From positions 3,286,001 through 3,350,000 of the forward strand of contig NZ_JAPNKC010000001.1 in the NCBI RefSeq assembly GCF_026626705.1: a stretch of DNA of 64,000 bases, read 5' to 3'. The stretch is from Pyxidicoccus sp. MSG2 (GTDB taxonomy: Bacteria; Myxococcota; Myxococcia; Myxococcales; Myxococcaceae). The notes below the pieces were generated by a model. The model ran no database searches. It was given only the letters and a program-made list of their open reading frames with translations, and was not told where the DNA came from. Shown here one piece after another: positions 53,362-62,638 of this stretch (the stretch's first letter is position 1; every line of letters begins with the position of its first letter). The translations under genes were made by a program, and so were the position numbers.

Positions 53362-53636
53362 AGGCCCGTCTGCAGCATGGCGTTGGCCACGCGGCGGATG
53401 AGCTCCCGGCGCAGCTCCTTGCGGCAGTGCTCGATGGCCTTCTCGTGGGGCCGGGGCAGCGCGGGGTCTCGGGTGCGCAGCGCGGTCCGGAGGACGAGCT
53501 CGACCTTCGAGGGCTCGATGTGGAACAGCCGAGGCCCCTCCTTCTGGAGGAAGTAGCTGAGCCCCCTCTGGTCGATGAGCTTCGTGAAGAAGCGCCGGAC
53601 GTCCGCGTGGAACGTGAGGTCGATGATGTCCGCCAT
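53358..53636 (-). CDS. Small hypothetical protein between bioD and aminotransferase
   Basis: 92 aa from ATG 53636 (13 more residues if it starts at 53675). Not recognised. No signal or membrane part: MADIIDLTFHADVRRFFTKLIDQRGLSYFLQKEGPRLFHIEPSKVELVLRTALRT... and ELRRELIRRVANAMLQTGL, a helical, charged protein. Neither start has a good ribosome site. The stop overlaps the aminotransferase ATG by four bases, which supports a real gene. Confidence 0.6.
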   Translation of the reverse strand: MADIIDLTFHADVRRFFTKLIDQRGLSYFLQKEGPRLFHIEPSKVELVLRTALRTRDPALPRPHEKAIEHCRKELRRELIRRVANAMLQTGL

Positions 53637-53768
53637 TCGCAACGCGTTCTCGCGCGGAAAAAACGGCCCGTCCATTTCACGGCCGCGTGACTCAAAAACT
53701 TGCGCGACCTGTAGCACTCGTCCTTTGGCGAAAACGCGCCGGAGGCCGATTTTCCGGCCTCCGCGCGC

Positions 53769-54446
53769 TCAGGGCATCAGCGCGCGCAGGGCCTTCCGGA
53801 ACGCGGTGTGCCGTCGGCGCGCGTCAGGCAGGTACGGCACCGGTCCCAGCACCGGGACGCCGTGACGATCTTCCAGCAGCAGGCGGTTGTCGCGCTCGGA
53901 CGGGTCCTTCGCCGCGGTGCCGCGCGACAGCAGCACGGCCTTCACGGGGATGCGGCGCGCGGCGAGCGCCTGGAGCGACAGGGCCGTGTGGTTGAGCGTG
54001 CCCAGCCCCGCGCGGGCCACCAGCAGTACGGGCAGGCGCAGGGTGGCGATGAGGTCGATGACGTCGTGCCGTGAGTCGAGGGGCACGAAGAGGCCGCCGG
54101 CCCCCTCCACCACCGTGATGCCATGGGAGAGCCGCTTCCACGCGGCCAGGGTGACGTCCCAGTCCGGCTCCCGGCCCAGGCGGCGCGCGGCCACGCCGGG
54201 GGCCAGGGGCGCTCGGAAGCGGTGGGGGCAGAGGGCGTCCACGGGCAGCGTGCTGCGCGCCGCCTCGCGCAGCGCCAGCGCATCCGCCGGGGCGCGCAGG
54301 GAGGCGCAGCCGCTCTCGTAGGGCTTGAAGCCCTGGGGCTGGAGGCCCGCGTCCGCCAGCAGCGACAGCAGCGCGCACGAGGCCTGCGTCTTGCCCACGC
54401 CGGTGTCCGTACCGGTGACGAAGATTTGGAAGGGCCGGCTAGCCAT
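53769..54446 (-). CDS. bioD: Dethiobiotin synthetase
   Basis: 225 aa. Walker-type loop [13 protein letters not shown] (about 10-21), then GFKPYESGC (Lys that binds DAPA carbamate in the family), and '[51 protein letters not shown]'. It closes the ureido ring of biotin from DAPA, CO2 and ATP. The ATG overlaps bioF by eight bases. Third gene of the bio operon. Confidence 0.93.
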   Translation of the reverse strand: MASRPFQIFVTGTDTGVGKTQASCALLSLLADAGLQPQGFKPYESGCASLRAPADALALREAARSTLPVDALCPHRFRAPLAPGVAARRLGREPDWDVTLAAWKRLSHGITVVEGAGGLFVPLDSRHDVIDLIATLRLPVLLVARAGLGTLNHTALSLQALAARRIPVKAVLLSRGTAAKDPSERDNRLLLEDRHGVPVLGPVPYLPDARRRHTAFRKALRALMP

Positions 54447-55605
54447 GGTGCACTCCCACCCGGCGCAGGGCGTCCAGCGCCAGGTCCACGTGGCCCAGGG
54501 TGTGGGCGGCGGAGAGGCAGAAGCGCAGCCGGCTGGTGCCCTCGGGCACGGTGGGCGGGCGGATGGCCTTCACCAGCACGCCCGCCTCGCGCAGGCGGCG
54601 CGCGGCGTCCAGGGCGCGCTCGGGTTCTCCGAGGACGATGGGGAACACGGCGCTGCGGGCTTCGGCCCTCAGGCCCAGCGCGCGCAGGCCGGCCGCGAAG
54701 CGGCGGATGTTGCGCCACAGCCGCTCGCGCAGGGCCGGGTCGCCCTCCACTGCGTCCACGGCGGCCTCGGCGGCGGCGCACAGCGCGGCGGGCAGCGCGG
54801 TGGAGAAGACGAAGGGCCGCGCGCGGGACACCAGCAGGTCCGCCACCGCGCGCGAGGTGGCCACGTACGCGCCCATGCCGCCCAGCGCCTTGCTGAGCGT
54901 GCCCATGCGCAGCTCCACGCGCGCCTCCAGGCCCAGCTCCTCACACAGGCCCGCGCCGCGGGCGCCCAGCACGCCGGTGGCGTGGGCCTCGTCCACCATC
55001 AGCGCGGCGCCGTGTGCCTCACAGGCCTCGACGATGTCGCGCAGCGGGGCCACGTCGCCGTCCATGGAGAAGACGGTGTCGGTGACGACGAGCTTGCGCC
55101 GCGCGGGCGTGTCCGCGAGCGCGCGGGACAGCGCCTCCACGTCCGCATGCGGATGGACGACGACGCGGGCGCGGGACAGGCGGCAGCCGTCCACGAGGGA
55201 GGCGTGGTTGAGGGCGTCGGAGAAGACGGCGTCACCGGGGCCCACGAGGGCGGGCAGGATGCCGGTGTTGGCGGCATAGCCGCTGTTGAAGAGGAGCACG
55301 GCCTCGGCGCGCTCGAAGGCGCAGAGGCGCGCCTCCAGCCGGTGGTGCGCGGACGTGTCGCCCACGACGAGCCGGCTGGCGCCGGTGCCCATGCCGTAGC
55401 GCTCCAGCGCGGCGGCGGCGGCGGCGCGCACGGACGGCGAGGCGGCCAGCCCGAGGTAGTCGTTGGAGGAGAAGTTGACGAGCGTCTCCCCGCCCATGCG
55501 GACCACCGGGCCCTGGGGCGAGTCCAGCGGCTCCAGGTGCCGACGCAGGCCGCGCGCGGAGAGGGCTTCCAGGTCCTCCCGCGCCCACTTCGAGGCGACG
55601 CTCAC
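54439..55605 (-). CDS. bioF: 8-amino-7-oxononanoate synthase
   Basis: 388 aa from a GTG at 55605. Motifs: [27 protein letters not shown], '[37 protein letters not shown]', [10 protein letters not shown] and PLP Lys239 in GTLSKALGG. It joins pimeloyl-ACP/CoA and alanine, the first step of the biotin ring pathway. It starts two bases after the bioB stop and overlaps bioD. bioA, bioC and bioH are not in the window. Confidence 0.95.
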   Translation of the reverse strand: MSVASKWAREDLEALSARGLRRHLEPLDSPQGPVVRMGGETLVNFSSNDYLGLAASPSVRAAAAAALERYGMGTGASRLVVGDTSAHHRLEARLCAFERAEAVLLFNSGYAANTGILPALVGPGDAVFSDALNHASLVDGCRLSRARVVVHPHADVEALSRALADTPARRKLVVTDTVFSMDGDVAPLRDIVEACEAHGAALMVDEAHATGVLGARGAGLCEELGLEARVELRMGTLSKALGGMGAYVATSRAVADLLVSRARPFVFSTALPAALCAAAEAAVDAVEGDPALRERLWRNIRRFAAGLRALGLRAEARSAVFPIVLGEPERALDAARRLREAGVLVKAIRPPTVPEGTSRLRFCLSAAHTLGHVDLALDALRRVGVHHG

Positions 55606-55607
55606 GT

Positions 55608-56642
55608 CTACCCGTCCCGCCGGGGCTCCAGCGGGCGGATGCCGGCCTTCTCGAGCAGGGCCATGTCCTGGCCGTACTCGGGGTTGCCAGTGGTGAGCAG
55701 CTTCTCGCCAAAGAAGAGCGAGTTGGCGCCCGCCATCATGCACAGCAACTGCGCCTCCTCGTTCATCTGCTGGCGGCCCGCGGACAGGCGCACCATGGAC
55801 TGCGGCATGAGGACACGGGCGGTGGCGATGGTGCGCACCATGTCCACCGTCTCGATGCGCGGCTGCTCGGCCAGCGGCGTGCCCTCCACGGCCACCAGCG
55901 CGTTGACGGGCACCGACTCCGGGTGGTGCTCCTGGTTGGCCAGCGTGCGCAGCAGGTTGCAGCGGTCGTCCACCGACTCGCCCATGCCGATGATGCCGCC
56001 GCAGCACACGGAGATGCCGGCCTCGCGCACGCGGTTGAGCGTCTTCAGCCGGTCGTCATACGTGCGGGTGGAGATGATGTCGCCGTAGTGCTCGGGCGAG
56101 GTGTCCAGGTTGTGGTTGTACGCATCCAGCCCCGCCTCGCGCAGGCGCTTCGCCTGGCTGTCGGTGAGCATGCCCAGCGTGGCGCACGCCTCCATGCCCA
56201 GGGCGCGCACGCCGCGCACCATCTCCAGCACGCTGTCGAACTGTGGGCCGTCCTTCACCTCGCGCCACGCGGCGCCCATGCAGAAGCGCGTGGCCCCGGC
56301 GGCGCGAGCCTTCGACGCGGCCGCCAGCACCTCCGGCACCGCCATCAGCTTCTCCGCCTTGACGCCCGTCTTGTAGCGGGCCGCCTGCGGGCAGTACGCA
56401 CAGTCCTCGGAGCAGCCGCCCGTCTTGATGGACAGGAGCGAGCACAGCTGCACCTTGTTGTCCTGGAACACGGTCCGGTGGACCGTCTGCGCCCGGTGGA
56501 CCAGGTCCAGCAGCGGCATGGCGTAGATGGCGCGGACCTCGGCGAGCGACCAGTCATGGCGCACCTCGACACCCGGAGGCGGCGGCGCGGCCGTGTGGGA
56601 ATGGCCGTGAAAGGACTCGCTGGGGGCGGCGGTGTCGGGCAT
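55608..56642 (-). CDS. bioB: Biotin synthase (radical SAM)
   Basis: 344 aa. The radical SAM cysteines are Cys77, Cys81 and Cys84 in [10 protein letters not shown], followed by '[28 protein letters not shown]' and '[13 protein letters not shown]'; the Arg of the 2Fe-2S site is in '[11 protein letters not shown]'. It inserts sulfur into dethiobiotin. The N-terminal about 25 residues are a His/Pro-rich extension ([12 protein letters not shown]). ATG 56642 has GAGGAG upstream. First gene of the operon; a BirA-type palindrome lies 45 bp upstream. Confidence 0.96.
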   Translation of the reverse strand: MPDTAAPSESFHGHSHTAAPPPPGVEVRHDWSLAEVRAIYAMPLLDLVHRAQTVHRTVFQDNKVQLCSLLSIKTGGCSEDCAYCPQAARYKTGVKAEKLMAVPEVLAAASKARAAGATRFCMGAAWREVKDGPQFDSVLEMVRGVRALGMEACATLGMLTDSQAKRLREAGLDAYNHNLDTSPEHYGDIISTRTYDDRLKTLNRVREAGISVCCGGIIGMGESVDDRCNLLRTLANQEHHPESVPVNALVAVEGTPLAEQPRIETVDMVRTIATARVLMPQSMVRLSAGRQQMNEEAQLLCMMAGANSLFFGEKLLTTGNPEYGQDMALLEKAGIRPLEPRRDG

Positions 56643-56686
56643 GGGCTCCTCGGCAGGTTGGAGGAGCGCGAACGTGCGCGGGCGGC

Positions 56687-56730
56687 GGGAAGTTGTCAAC
56701 GTCGCTGAGCGGACAGGTTGACGACTTCCC
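56687..56730 (-). promoter_or_regulatory. BirA-type operator upstream of bioB
   Basis: Inverted repeat: arms GGGAAGTTGTCAAC (56687-56700) and GTTGACGACTTCCC (56717-56730), 13 of 14 pairs, spacer 16. The TTGTCAAC-N16-GTTGACGA core has the form of BirA (biotin repressor) sites, which are TTGTnAAC-type arms spaced 14-16. It lies 45 bp before bioB. It would shut off bioBFD when biotinyl-AMP is high. Confidence 0.75.
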
Positions 56731-56736
56731 ACGACA

Positions 56737-56781
56737 GAAAAACGGGCCGGCGCCCGCGGGGAAGCCCCGGGGCACCGGCCC
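56737..56781 (-). terminator. Terminator of the GlsB-like gene
   Basis: On the minus strand, a long GC-rich stem (about 16 pairs, with a G-U and a bulge) with a short CTT loop, ending in GTTTTTC. It comes 24 bases after the GlsB-like stop and just before the bioB operator, so it isolates bioB from that gene. Confidence 0.8.
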
Positions 56782-56805
56782 TGCCAACCTCAATTGAAGC
56801 GGGCG

Positions 56806-57075
56806 CTAGACGCGGACGCGGCGCCGGCCGCCGGCCATGCCCACCAGGAACAGCACCAGGAGTGCGCCCACGACGGAGAACAGCAGTCCGGTCGGGTGCA
56901 GGTCGAAGATGCGGCCGTCGCTGCGGAACAGCGAGCCGATGAAGCCACCCACGAACGAGCCGGCGACGCCGAGCAGCGTGGTGGCGATGAGCCCCATGGA
57001 CTGGTTGCCCGGCATGACAGCGCGAGCGATGAGGCCGGCGAGAAGGCCGATGACCAGGAAAGCAATGATCCCCAT
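56806..57075 (-). CDS. GlsB/YeaQ/YmgE-family small membrane protein
   Basis: 89 aa. GGGAGG lies five bases before ATG 57075. Three membrane segments: 1-20 (MGIIAFLVIGLLAGLIARAVM), 27-50 (GLIATTLLGVAGSFVGGFIGSLF), and 62-82 (GLLFSVVGALLVLFLVGMAGG), with the glycine-rich GLxAGxxAR and PGN motifs of the transglycosylase-associated family. The function is unclear; relatives are stress-induced. It has its own terminator. Divergent from radA. Confidence 0.88.
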   Translation of the reverse strand: MGIIAFLVIGLLAGLIARAVMPGNQSMGLIATTLLGVAGSFVGGFIGSLFRSDGRIFDLHPTGLLFSVVGALLVLFLVGMAGGRRRVRV

Positions 57076-57254
57076 GACTACCTCCCTTGCTTGGGAGCGG
57101 CGCGGCTTGCGCTGCTCACGTGGATTCAAGGTGGGCTGCCCCTCCTTCCCGTACAACTTGACAACAGGGGGGTTGACACCGTGCCTGCCTGCTCTCCTGT
57201 CTGGCCAACCTGTAAGGGCGTAAAAACGTCAGGGTTCCGCGCTATGGCTCCCCC

Positions 57255-58619
57255 ATGGCGAAGGCGAAGACGCACTACACCTGTCAGGCCTGCGGGTATC
57301 AGACGGCGAAGTGGCTCGGGAAGTGCCCGGACTGCGGCGCGTGGAGCTCGCTGCTGGAGGAGACGGGAGCGAAGGACGACGAGAAGCGCCCGGCGTGGGG
57401 GGCCTCGGGCGGGGCCTCGAAGCCCGTGCTCCTCAAGGAGGTCACCAGCGAGACGGAGGTGCGGCGCCGCACGGGCATCGCCGAGTTCGACCGGGTGCTG
57501 GGCGGCGGCGTGGTGAGCGGCTCGCTGGTGCTGCTGGGCGGAGACCCGGGCATCGGCAAGTCCACACTGCTGCTCGCGGCAGTGGACAGGCTGGCGCGTC
57601 ACGGGCCGGTGCTCTACGTGTCGGGTGAGGAGAGCCTGCGCCAGACGAAGATGCGCGCCGAGCGGCTCCGCGTGGAAGGGGATGCCCTCCACCTGTTCGC
57701 GGAGACGGACGCGGAGCGCATCCTGACGGCCGCGGAGGCGCTCAAGCCGCAGGCGCTGGTGGTGGACTCCATCCAGACCATGTACCTGCCGGAATTGGGC
57801 AACGCGCCGGGCAGCATCACCCAGGTGCGCGAGGTGGCGGGCCGGCTGATGGCGTACGCCAAGCGCACGGGGGTGCCCACCTTCCTCGTGGGCCACGTGA
57901 CGAAGGAGGGCTCCATCGCGGGCCCGCGCGTGCTGGAGCACATGGTGGACACCGTCCTCTACTTCGAGGGCGAGCGCGGCCACCCGTTCCGAATCCTGCG
58001 CGCGCACAAGAACCGCTTCGGCTCCACCAACGAGATTGGCGTCTTCGAGATGAAGGGCGCGGGGCTGGTGGAGGTGTCGGACCCCTCCGCCCTCTTCCTC
58101 TCGGAGCGCCCGGTGGGCAAGTCCGGCAGCGTCGTCACCAGTACGCTCAACGGCACGCGCCCGCTGCTGGTGGAGGTACAGGCGCTGGTGGCGCCCACGG
58201 GCTACGGCACCGCGCGGCGCACGGCCATCGGCGTGGACGGCAACCGCGTGGCGCTGCTGGCGGCGGTGCTGGAGAAGAAGGAGGAGATTCCGCTGGTGGG
58301 CTGCGACCTCTTCGTCAACGTCGCGGGCGGAATGCAGCTCAACGAGCCTGCGTGTGACCTCGCGGTGTGCGCGGCGCTGGTGAGCAGCCTGCAGAACCGG
58401 CCGCTGGACGCGCAGACGCTGGTGCTGGGCGAGGTGGGCCTCGCGGGAGAGGTGCGCGCGGTGGGCCAGGTGGAGCCGCGCCTGGCCGAGGCCGCGAAGA
58501 TGGGCTTCCAGCGGGTGGTGCTGCCCGCCGGAAGCGCGCGGCGGCTCGAGGGCGCCGGGAAGATGAAGGTGGTGGGCGTGGAGACGCTCGGCGAGGCGCT
58601 GGCGGCGATGTTCGACTGA
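57255..58619 (+). CDS. radA: DNA repair protein RadA/Sms
   Basis: 454 aa. An N-terminal zinc ribbon (Cys10, 13, 24, 27), Walker A GGDPGIGKST (95-104), VVDSIQTMYLP (Walker B), the RadA-only KNRFG motif (about 254-258) and a C-terminal Lon-protease-like domain (about 270-450) without activity. It is a helicase-like factor that helps RecA branch migration in recombination repair. Monocistronic by layout. Confidence 0.95.
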   Translation: MAKAKTHYTCQACGYQTAKWLGKCPDCGAWSSLLEETGAKDDEKRPAWGASGGASKPVLLKEVTSETEVRRRTGIAEFDRVLGGGVVSGSLVLLGGDPGIGKSTLLLAAVDRLARHGPVLYVSGEESLRQTKMRAERLRVEGDALHLFAETDAERILTAAEALKPQALVVDSIQTMYLPELGNAPGSITQVREVAGRLMAYAKRTGVPTFLVGHVTKEGSIAGPRVLEHMVDTVLYFEGERGHPFRILRAHKNRFGSTNEIGVFEMKGAGLVEVSDPSALFLSERPVGKSGSVVTSTLNGTRPLLVEVQALVAPTGYGTARRTAIGVDGNRVALLAAVLEKKEEIPLVGCDLFVNVAGGMQLNEPACDLAVCAALVSSLQNRPLDAQTLVLGEVGLAGEVRAVGQVEPRLAEAAKMGFQRVVLPAGSARRLEGAGKMKVVGVETLGEALAAMFD

Positions 58620-58669
58620 AGCACCGCGCGCCAGGGGCGCCGAGCCTTGGAGCCTCCGGGCCCGTGGGC

Positions 58670-59863
58670 CTACGGCGCCGCGGGCATCTTGAACTCGGGG
58701 ATGAGCCCGCCGGTGAGGCGGATGCTCTTCATCACCTTGTCATGCGGCAGGGCGCCCACCTGGTGGAAGGACATGAGGGCGTCGATGCCCAGGGCCTCGT
58801 AGCGCTTCAGTCGCTTCCGCACCTGGTCCTGGGTGCCGACAATCAGCGAGTCCTGCTCGCTCAAGACTTCCCAGACCTGGCCGTCCGGCACGTCCTCGCC
58901 TCCGACGATGCGGCCCAGCAGCCGCTGGGCCCGGGACTGCGGCGCGTTGGGGTCCTTGTTGCGGACGTACTGCCCCGTGAGTCCTCCGCCCGCGGGGTCC
59001 TTCGCCAGCGCCTCCAGCTCGGCGGCGGTGCGGATGAAGACCTCCTTCGCCTCGAAGAAGGTGAAGGAGCCATTCGTGTACCAGGCCGCGGCCTTCGCGG
59101 CGCCGTTCTCCATCGCCTCCTGCTCGGTGTCCGCGCAGTGGACGAAGGTGAAGAAAGCGACCTGGTCGTTGACGAACTCACCCACCGGCTCGCAGCGGGT
59201 GCGCAGGGCCTCGCGGTAGATGTGAATCATCTCCGCGACTTCTTCCGGCGAGGCCCACAGCGTCACGCCCAGCGCCCCCACGCCGTTGCGTCCCGCCTGC
59301 TCGAACGAGGCCGGGCTGGAGCACGCCTGCCAGAGCGGCGGGTGCGGCTTGCGGTACGGCTTGGGGATGACGCTGATGTCCTTGAGCCGGTAGTCCGGGC
59401 TGTCCCAGGAGAACTTCTCGCGGGTCCACATCTTCGGAACCATCTCGAAGGCCTGCTGCATCTGCCCGCGCGTGGAGTCCGGGTCGATGTTGAAGGTGCG
59501 CCATTCGGGGATGGTGCTGCGCGCCAGCCCGAGCTGGAAGCGGCCCCCGCTCAGGTGGTCGATGAAGGCTCCGCGCTCCGCGATGCGGATGGGGTGGTTG
59601 AAGCGCCCCGGCGCCAGCACCGACGAGTGGCCCACGTGCATCCGCTTCGTGTTCATGGCGATGGCCGTGAGCATGACCTCGGGCGCGGAGCTGTAGCTGA
59701 ACTCCACGGCGGTGTGGTGCTCCACCTGCCACCAGACGCCGTAGCCCATCTCATCCGCCAGCTTCGCCTGCTCCAGCGTCTCCTGGATGAGCCGATGCTC
59801 GTGGTCAGGACCGGTCCAGTGCTCCTTCGGGTGCTGCATCTCCGAGAAGATGTCGAGTCTCAT
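58670..59863 (-). CDS. LLM-class flavin-dependent oxidoreductase (bacterial luciferase-like)
   Basis: 397 aa. The TIM-barrel pattern starts MRLDIFSEMQHPKEHWTGPDHEHRLIQETLEQAKLADEMGYGVWWQVEHHT, then 'HPIRIAERGAFIDHLSGGRFQLGLARSTI' and LRTRCEPVG. The last about 60 residues include GTQDQVRKRLKRYEALGIDALMS, the family's C-terminal helix. It would use reduced FMN or F420 to oxidise an organic compound; substrate unknown. Transcribed alone; the about 510-bp upstream region has no other gene. Confidence 0.85.
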   Translation of the reverse strand: MRLDIFSEMQHPKEHWTGPDHEHRLIQETLEQAKLADEMGYGVWWQVEHHTAVEFSYSSAPEVMLTAIAMNTKRMHVGHSSVLAPGRFNHPIRIAERGAFIDHLSGGRFQLGLARSTIPEWRTFNIDPDSTRGQMQQAFEMVPKMWTREKFSWDSPDYRLKDISVIPKPYRKPHPPLWQACSSPASFEQAGRNGVGALGVTLWASPEEVAEMIHIYREALRTRCEPVGEFVNDQVAFFTFVHCADTEQEAMENGAAKAAAWYTNGSFTFFEAKEVFIRTAAELEALAKDPAGGGLTGQYVRNKDPNAPQSRAQRLLGRIVGGEDVPDGQVWEVLSEQDSLIVGTQDQVRKRLKRYEALGIDALMSFHQVGALPHDKVMKSIRLTGGLIPEFKMPAAP

Positions 59864-60372
59864 GTCCCCCTCCTCTGCTGCACGGGTATGCGCCGCCCTC
59901 CAGGGCAGGGCTCCCGCAGCCTAGACCAGGCGGGCAGGCAACCGAGATACATGTCTCATCCTGACGGTAGGCGGCTGGGCGACATCGCAGACGCTGACGA
60001 CACCGGTGTACGATTGAAGCGCCGAGGCCCCGCGAGGGAGCGAGCCGTCGCCCCGCCGGCGTGAAACAGGAAATCCATCCATGCAATGGATTGCCTTTCC
60101 GCCCGGACTCCAGGCGCATTTCCCTCTGGGAACCAATGCCTTGCACTTCCGCCTTCCCACCGACCTGGCGTCCTCATGGAGTGCCGAAATGACTCACAAC
60201 ATGGCTTGAAAGTCGACGGCGGCATTTGGTGTTTGTGCCCCCACTTGCCAGGCACCCCTTGCACGCCGGTCATTTCCGACGCGGCGGTTGAGCAGGCGAG
60301 GGCCCCTTCCGTCCGTCGTGTTCGGAGAAGCGGGGCCCGCGTCGGCTCACATTCCCTGGCTGCTGGAGCACC
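59864..60372. other. Non-coding region with inverted repeat between oxidoreductase and chitinase genes
   Basis: About 510 bp without a supportable gene. It holds the divergent promoters of the oxidoreductase and chitinase genes. An inverted repeat at 60072-60092, AATCCAT and ATGGATT with a seven-base spacer, may be an operator. No convincing -35/-10 or sigma-54 site was found; an open frame at 60086-60376 has no start signal and unusual content. Confidence 0.6.
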
Positions 60373-62583
60373 ATGAGAAAGCAGCTCAAGTGGTTCATGT
60401 TGGCAGTCGGCGTCCAGGCCTCCGCGTGCGGTGGCGCGTCCGACTTTCAAGGAAGCACGCCCGAGGTCACCACCCCCGAGGTGACCGCCCCCGAGGCCCC
60501 CACGCCCTCCGAGTCCGCGCCCCTCGATGCCGGCGCCACCGCGGTGGACCCCAACAGCATCTACGCGGACGCGCTCGGCTCGGGCTGGGTGGACTGGTCC
60601 TGGGCCACGCACAACCTCGCTGCCACGTCCCCCGTCAATTCCGGCACGCGCGCCGTGTCCGCGACGTTCAGCGCATGGGCGGGGCTGTACTTCCACCACA
60701 CGGGCGTCCCCACCACGGGGCTCGAGTTCGTGGAGTTCCAGGTCCACGGCGGCGTGACGACCAACCCCACCCTCTCCGCGTATGCCACCGTGGCCAATGC
60801 CAACCGGCCCACGGTGGGGGTGAACCGGTACTGTGACGGCGGCACCATCAAGGCCAACGCCTGGACGCGGTGCCGCGTGCCGCTGTCCGCGCTCGGCGTC
60901 ACCAACGTCACGATGGACGGCTTCGTCATCCAGGAGGGCGCCGGCCGCTCGCTGCCGGTGATGACCTTCGACAACCTCCGCCTGGGCACCTCCGCGGCCA
61001 CGCCGGCCGCTCCCACCGGGCTGGCGGCCACGCCGTCCTCGACGTCCGTCTCCCTGACGTGGACCGCCGTCAGCGGCGCGACGGGCTACCACGTGTACCG
61101 CGCCACCACCCAGGCGGGCACGTACACGAAGCTGACGGTGACGCCCGCCACCACCGCCACGTACCGGGACACCGCCGTCTCCGCCGGCGCGACGTACTGG
61201 TACGCCGTGTCCGCGGTGGGCACCGGCGGAGAGGGCGCCCGCTCCTCGGCGGTCTCCGCCACCGTGCAGTCCCCGGTGCCCACGGTGGCCATCTCCGTGA
61301 CGCCCACCAGCGCGTCGCTCCTCAAGGGCGCCACGCGGACCTTCACGGCCGCCGTGACGGGCAGCACCAACACGGCCGTCACCTGGTCCGTCCAGGAGGG
61401 CTCGGCCGGAGGCACCGTCACCAGCGCGGGCCTGTACACCGCGCCGCAGACGACGGGCACGTACCACGTCATCGCCACCAGCCAGGCGGACACCACGAAG
61501 AAGGCGACGGCCACCGTCACCGTCACCGCGTCCACTCCGGCCACAGGCAAGTGGGTGTCTGGCTATTACACCGGCTGGAATGCGGACCTGTACCCGCCGG
61601 AGAAGGTGGACTTCAGCGCGATGACGCACATCATCGTCGGCCGCGCCACGCCCCGCACGGACGGCACAGTGAGCACGGCGTTCGACAACTCGAACGGCCC
61701 GGCCATGGCGCGCACCCTGGCGACGCGGGCCCACGCGGCCGGCCGCAAGGCCATCATCATGGTGGGCGGCGCCGGTGAGCACGCCAACTGGGTGGGCGCC
61801 GCCAGCAGCGCCAACCGCGCGAAGTTCGTGCAGAACCTGCTCTCCGCCATGGACAGCCTCGGCTACGACGGGCTCGACATCGACTGGGAGCCCGTGGAGA
61901 CGGCCGACAAGCCCAACCTGCTCGCGCTGGTGAAGGACCTGCGCGCGGCGCGGCCGGGCATGCTGCTCACCTTCCCCATCGGGTGGATCAACACCAACTT
62001 CGCGACCGACGTGGACCCCTGGTACGCGCAGCTCGCGCCGTACCTGGACCAGATCAACGTCATGTCCTACGAGATGATTGGCCCGTGGGACGGCTGGCAG
62101 TCCTGGTACACGTCCGCGCTATACGGCCACACCGGCAACCACCCCACGTCCGTCTCCGCCAGCCTCAACGGCTGGGCGAGCGTGGGCATCCCCAAGGCGA
62201 AGCTCGGCATGGGCATCCCCTTCTACGGCATGGCGTGGCGCAACATCACCGGCCCGTACCAGAGCTTCACCAACTGGTCGGACTACGTGGGCAGCGACAA
62301 CTCCTTCACGTACAAGAAGATCCTCCAGCTCTCCAAGTCCGGCACGTACCACTGGGACGCGGTGGCCGGCGCGAGCTACGTCACCTTCAGCACGCCCGTG
62401 GAGGACGGCACCGTGCGGTGGATTTCCTATGACGCCCCGCAGACCATCGCCGCCAAGGGCGCGTACACCCGCGACAACGGCTTCGGTGGCACCATCATCT
62501 GGACCATCAACCAGGGCTGCACCGACCCCGCCACCGGCGCCAACCCGCTGTTGGACGCGGTGAAGAGCGCGTTCCTGCAGTAG
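60373..62583 (+). CDS. GH18 chitinase lipoprotein with CBM-like, FN3 and Ig-like domains
   Basis: 736 aa. Lipobox ASAC (Cys19), then a Thr/Pro/Glu-rich linker (30-58). Domains: a beta-sandwich, CBM-like (about 60-205: 'YFHHTGVPTTGLEFVEFQVHGG', 'SLPVMTFDNLRLG'); fibronectin III (about 212-298, 'APTGLAATPSSTSVSLTWTAVSGATGYHVYRA'); Big2/Ig-like (303-387); GH18 catalytic (about 392-736) with GYDGLDIDWEP, where Glu506 is the proton donor (motif D499-x-x-D502-x-D504-x-E506). It cuts chitin or related beta-1,4-GlcNAc polymers at the cell surface; myxobacterial prey includes fungi. An inverted-repeat terminator follows. Confidence 0.93.
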   Translation: MRKQLKWFMLAVGVQASACGGASDFQGSTPEVTTPEVTAPEAPTPSESAPLDAGATAVDPNSIYADALGSGWVDWSWATHNLAATSPVNSGTRAVSATFSAWAGLYFHHTGVPTTGLEFVEFQVHGGVTTNPTLSAYATVANANRPTVGVNRYCDGGTIKANAWTRCRVPLSALGVTNVTMDGFVIQEGAGRSLPVMTFDNLRLGTSAATPAAPTGLAATPSSTSVSLTWTAVSGATGYHVYRATTQAGTYTKLTVTPATTATYRDTAVSAGATYWYAVSAVGTGGEGARSSAVSATVQSPVPTVAISVTPTSASLLKGATRTFTAAVTGSTNTAVTWSVQEGSAGGTVTSAGLYTAPQTTGTYHVIATSQADTTKKATATVTVTASTPATGKWVSGYYTGWNADLYPPEKVDFSAMTHIIVGRATPRTDGTVSTAFDNSNGPAMARTLATRAHAAGRKAIIMVGGAGEHANWVGAASSANRAKFVQNLLSAMDSLGYDGLDIDWEPVETADKPNLLALVKDLRAARPGMLLTFPIGWINTNFATDVDPWYAQLAPYLDQINVMSYEMIGPWDGWQSWYTSALYGHTGNHPTSVSASLNGWASVGIPKAKLGMGIPFYGMAWRNITGPYQSFTNWSDYVGSDNSFTYKKILQLSKSGTYHWDAVAGASYVTFSTPVEDGTVRWISYDAPQTIAAKGAYTRDNGFGGTIIWTINQGCTDPATGANPLLDAVKSAFLQ

Positions 62584-62596
62584 CGGGGCACCAGAA

Positions 62597-62638
62597 GGGA
62601 GGAGCGGAGCGCCACCCGCCACGCTCCTCCCTCCTGCT
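62597..62638. terminator. Bidirectional hairpin between chitinase and reductase genes
   Basis: Perfect 10-bp stem (62597-62606 with 62622-62631), flanked by AGAA on one side and TCCTGCTTC on the other. It lies between the convergent stops at 62583 and 62639 and can serve both. Confidence 0.6.

Noticed and set aside
60251..60265. GGCAC-CCC-TTGCA as a sigma-54 promoter for the chitinase gene
   Set aside because: The GG and GC elements are 8 bases apart instead of the required 10.
60086..60376. Possible small gene before the chitinase gene
   Set aside because: No ribosome site, Cys/Pro-rich random-like content, and it runs into the chitinase start.
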